DNA from: a bacterium
GTDB lineage: Bacteria; Cyanobacteriota; Vampirovibrionia; Gastranaerophilales; Gastranaerophilaceae
Length of the DNA: 64,000 nucleotides
Direction: 5' to 3'
Assembly (NCBI GenBank): GCA_017536545.1
Contig: JAFXHF010000020.1
Span: forward strand, 1 to 64,000
Below the pieces are notes generated by a model. That model did no database searches and was not told where the DNA came from. It worked only from the letters and a program-made list of their open reading frames with translations. Shown in pieces: positions 63,554 to 64,000 of the stretch. How positions within the stretch are numbered: position 1 is the stretch's first letter; every line of letters begins with the position of its first letter. The translations under genes and the position numbers were made by a program.

Positions 63554-64000
63554 TTAAATTTGGGATTTATTTATAGAATTTCTAAAGTTAGATGTAATCT
63601 TAAACAATTCTATAGAGTGTGAAGCCTTAACAAAGACACAGTCCCCATCTTTAATCCAGGTATTTAATTCTGGCATTAAATCATTAACAGATTTATAATA
63701 AGCTCCACAATACTCACGCTTTAATTCATCCCATACAACCTTTATTTGCTCTCCGCAACATAAAACAATATTTGGGTTTACTTTTCTAATAACTTCAACG
63801 AGTTGTAAATGCTGAGCAACAGTATTAACTCCACCTTCAGCCATATCACCAATAATTAAAACTTTATTTTTATCTTGATATGTCATGCCAAACCCCTCAA
63901 GACAACTTGTCATAGATAAAGGATTCGCATTAAAAGATTCGTCAACCATTGTTATATTGCAACCTTCATAAAATTCACCAGTCAAAACTTGCCCTCGACC
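63554..64000 (-). CDS. Second MurF-like Mur ligase, C-terminal part only
   Basis: 149 codons, open to the right edge; the N-terminus lies outside. VDESFNANPLSMTSCLEG is the Mur ligase C-terminal signature (compare NDSYNANPDSMKAS in the complete murF), followed by VLIIGDMAEGG and VFVKASHSIELFKI. It clearly belongs to the MurF group yet differs much from the gene at 49808, so it is a paralogue. Catalytic domain not visible. Confidence 0.85.
   Translation of the reverse strand, partial: GRGQVLTGEFYEGCNITMVDESFNANPLSMTSCLEGFGMTYQDKNKVLIIGDMAEGGVNTVAQHLQLVEVIRKVNPNIVLCCGEQIKVVWDELKREYCGAYYKSVNDLMPELNTWIKDGDCVFVKASHSIELFKITSNFRNSINKSQI

Overview
The window reads as AT-rich chromosome from a Gram-negative, strictly anaerobic and probably host-associated bacterium. 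The best fit is the non-photosynthetic cyanobacterial lineage Melainabacteria/Vampirovibrionia (Gastranaerophilales type). The grounds are the low-GC coding style, several prepilin-like proteins with the FTLAEVLITLGIIGVVAAMT start, an oxygen-sensitive 2-oxoacid:ferredoxin oxidoreductase, a B12-dependent ribonucleotide reductase, an outer-membrane autotransporter, and many lineage-type proteins without a known family. This placement is inference. No rRNA, tRNA, CRISPR array, insertion sequence or prophage was found.

Layout. 1-4671 (minus): a very large surface autotransporter running off the left edge, with about 24 Chlamydia-Pmp-like GGA(I)/FxxN modules, a C-terminal beta-barrel and a run of ten G inside its signal-peptide codons. 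4.9-12.5 kb: nrdJ, a peptide-type ABC importer without ATPase genes, a TPR protein and an MgtC-family protein. 12.6-16.1 kb: pyrH-frr-cdsA-rnc-rpe. 16-21.6 kb: an acidic unknown, cdd, small genes, rpsU and a Vor/Kor-type oxidoreductase operon. 21.7-28.1 kb: a 1671-residue coiled-coil protein overlapping a GlcD-type flavoenzyme. 28.2-33 kb: gltX, a 73-residue unknown, rsmH, an FtsL-like gene and a degenerate HD-GYP protein. 33-37.7 kb (minus): a DUF2229 activase-like protein, a U32-like protein and a triplicated membrane protein. 37.8-48.5 kb: maf, three prepilin-like genes, a NarL-type regulator, a GH13-like enzyme, a tandem GNAT-like protein, ilvC, a YhaM-like nuclease and a basic DNA-binding-like protein. 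48.6-55.8 kb: rplU-rpmA and the wall/division run murF-mraY-murD-ftsW-murG. 55.7-64 kb (minus): an M16 peptidase, purA, an unknown, etfB-etfA with a small Cys protein and an NfnA-like flavoprotein, and the C-terminal part of a second MurF-like ligase.

Most unusual signals. (1) The G10 tract is placed as a phase-variation switch for the surface protein. (2) Three promoters have the flagellar sigma-28 pattern TAAAGTTT-N11/12-GCCG. They lie correctly oriented before the autotransporter, a 73-residue unknown and a HD-GYP-like protein that has lost its catalytic HD and HH residues, which suggests a small motility-linked surface/signalling regulon. (3) Two intergenic regions carry exact matches to the cyanobacterial HLR1 element, known as the RpaB binding site in photosynthetic relatives. 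Both are followed by the same 17-base element. (4) EtfB carries the DGDTAQxGP motif of electron-bifurcating flavoproteins.
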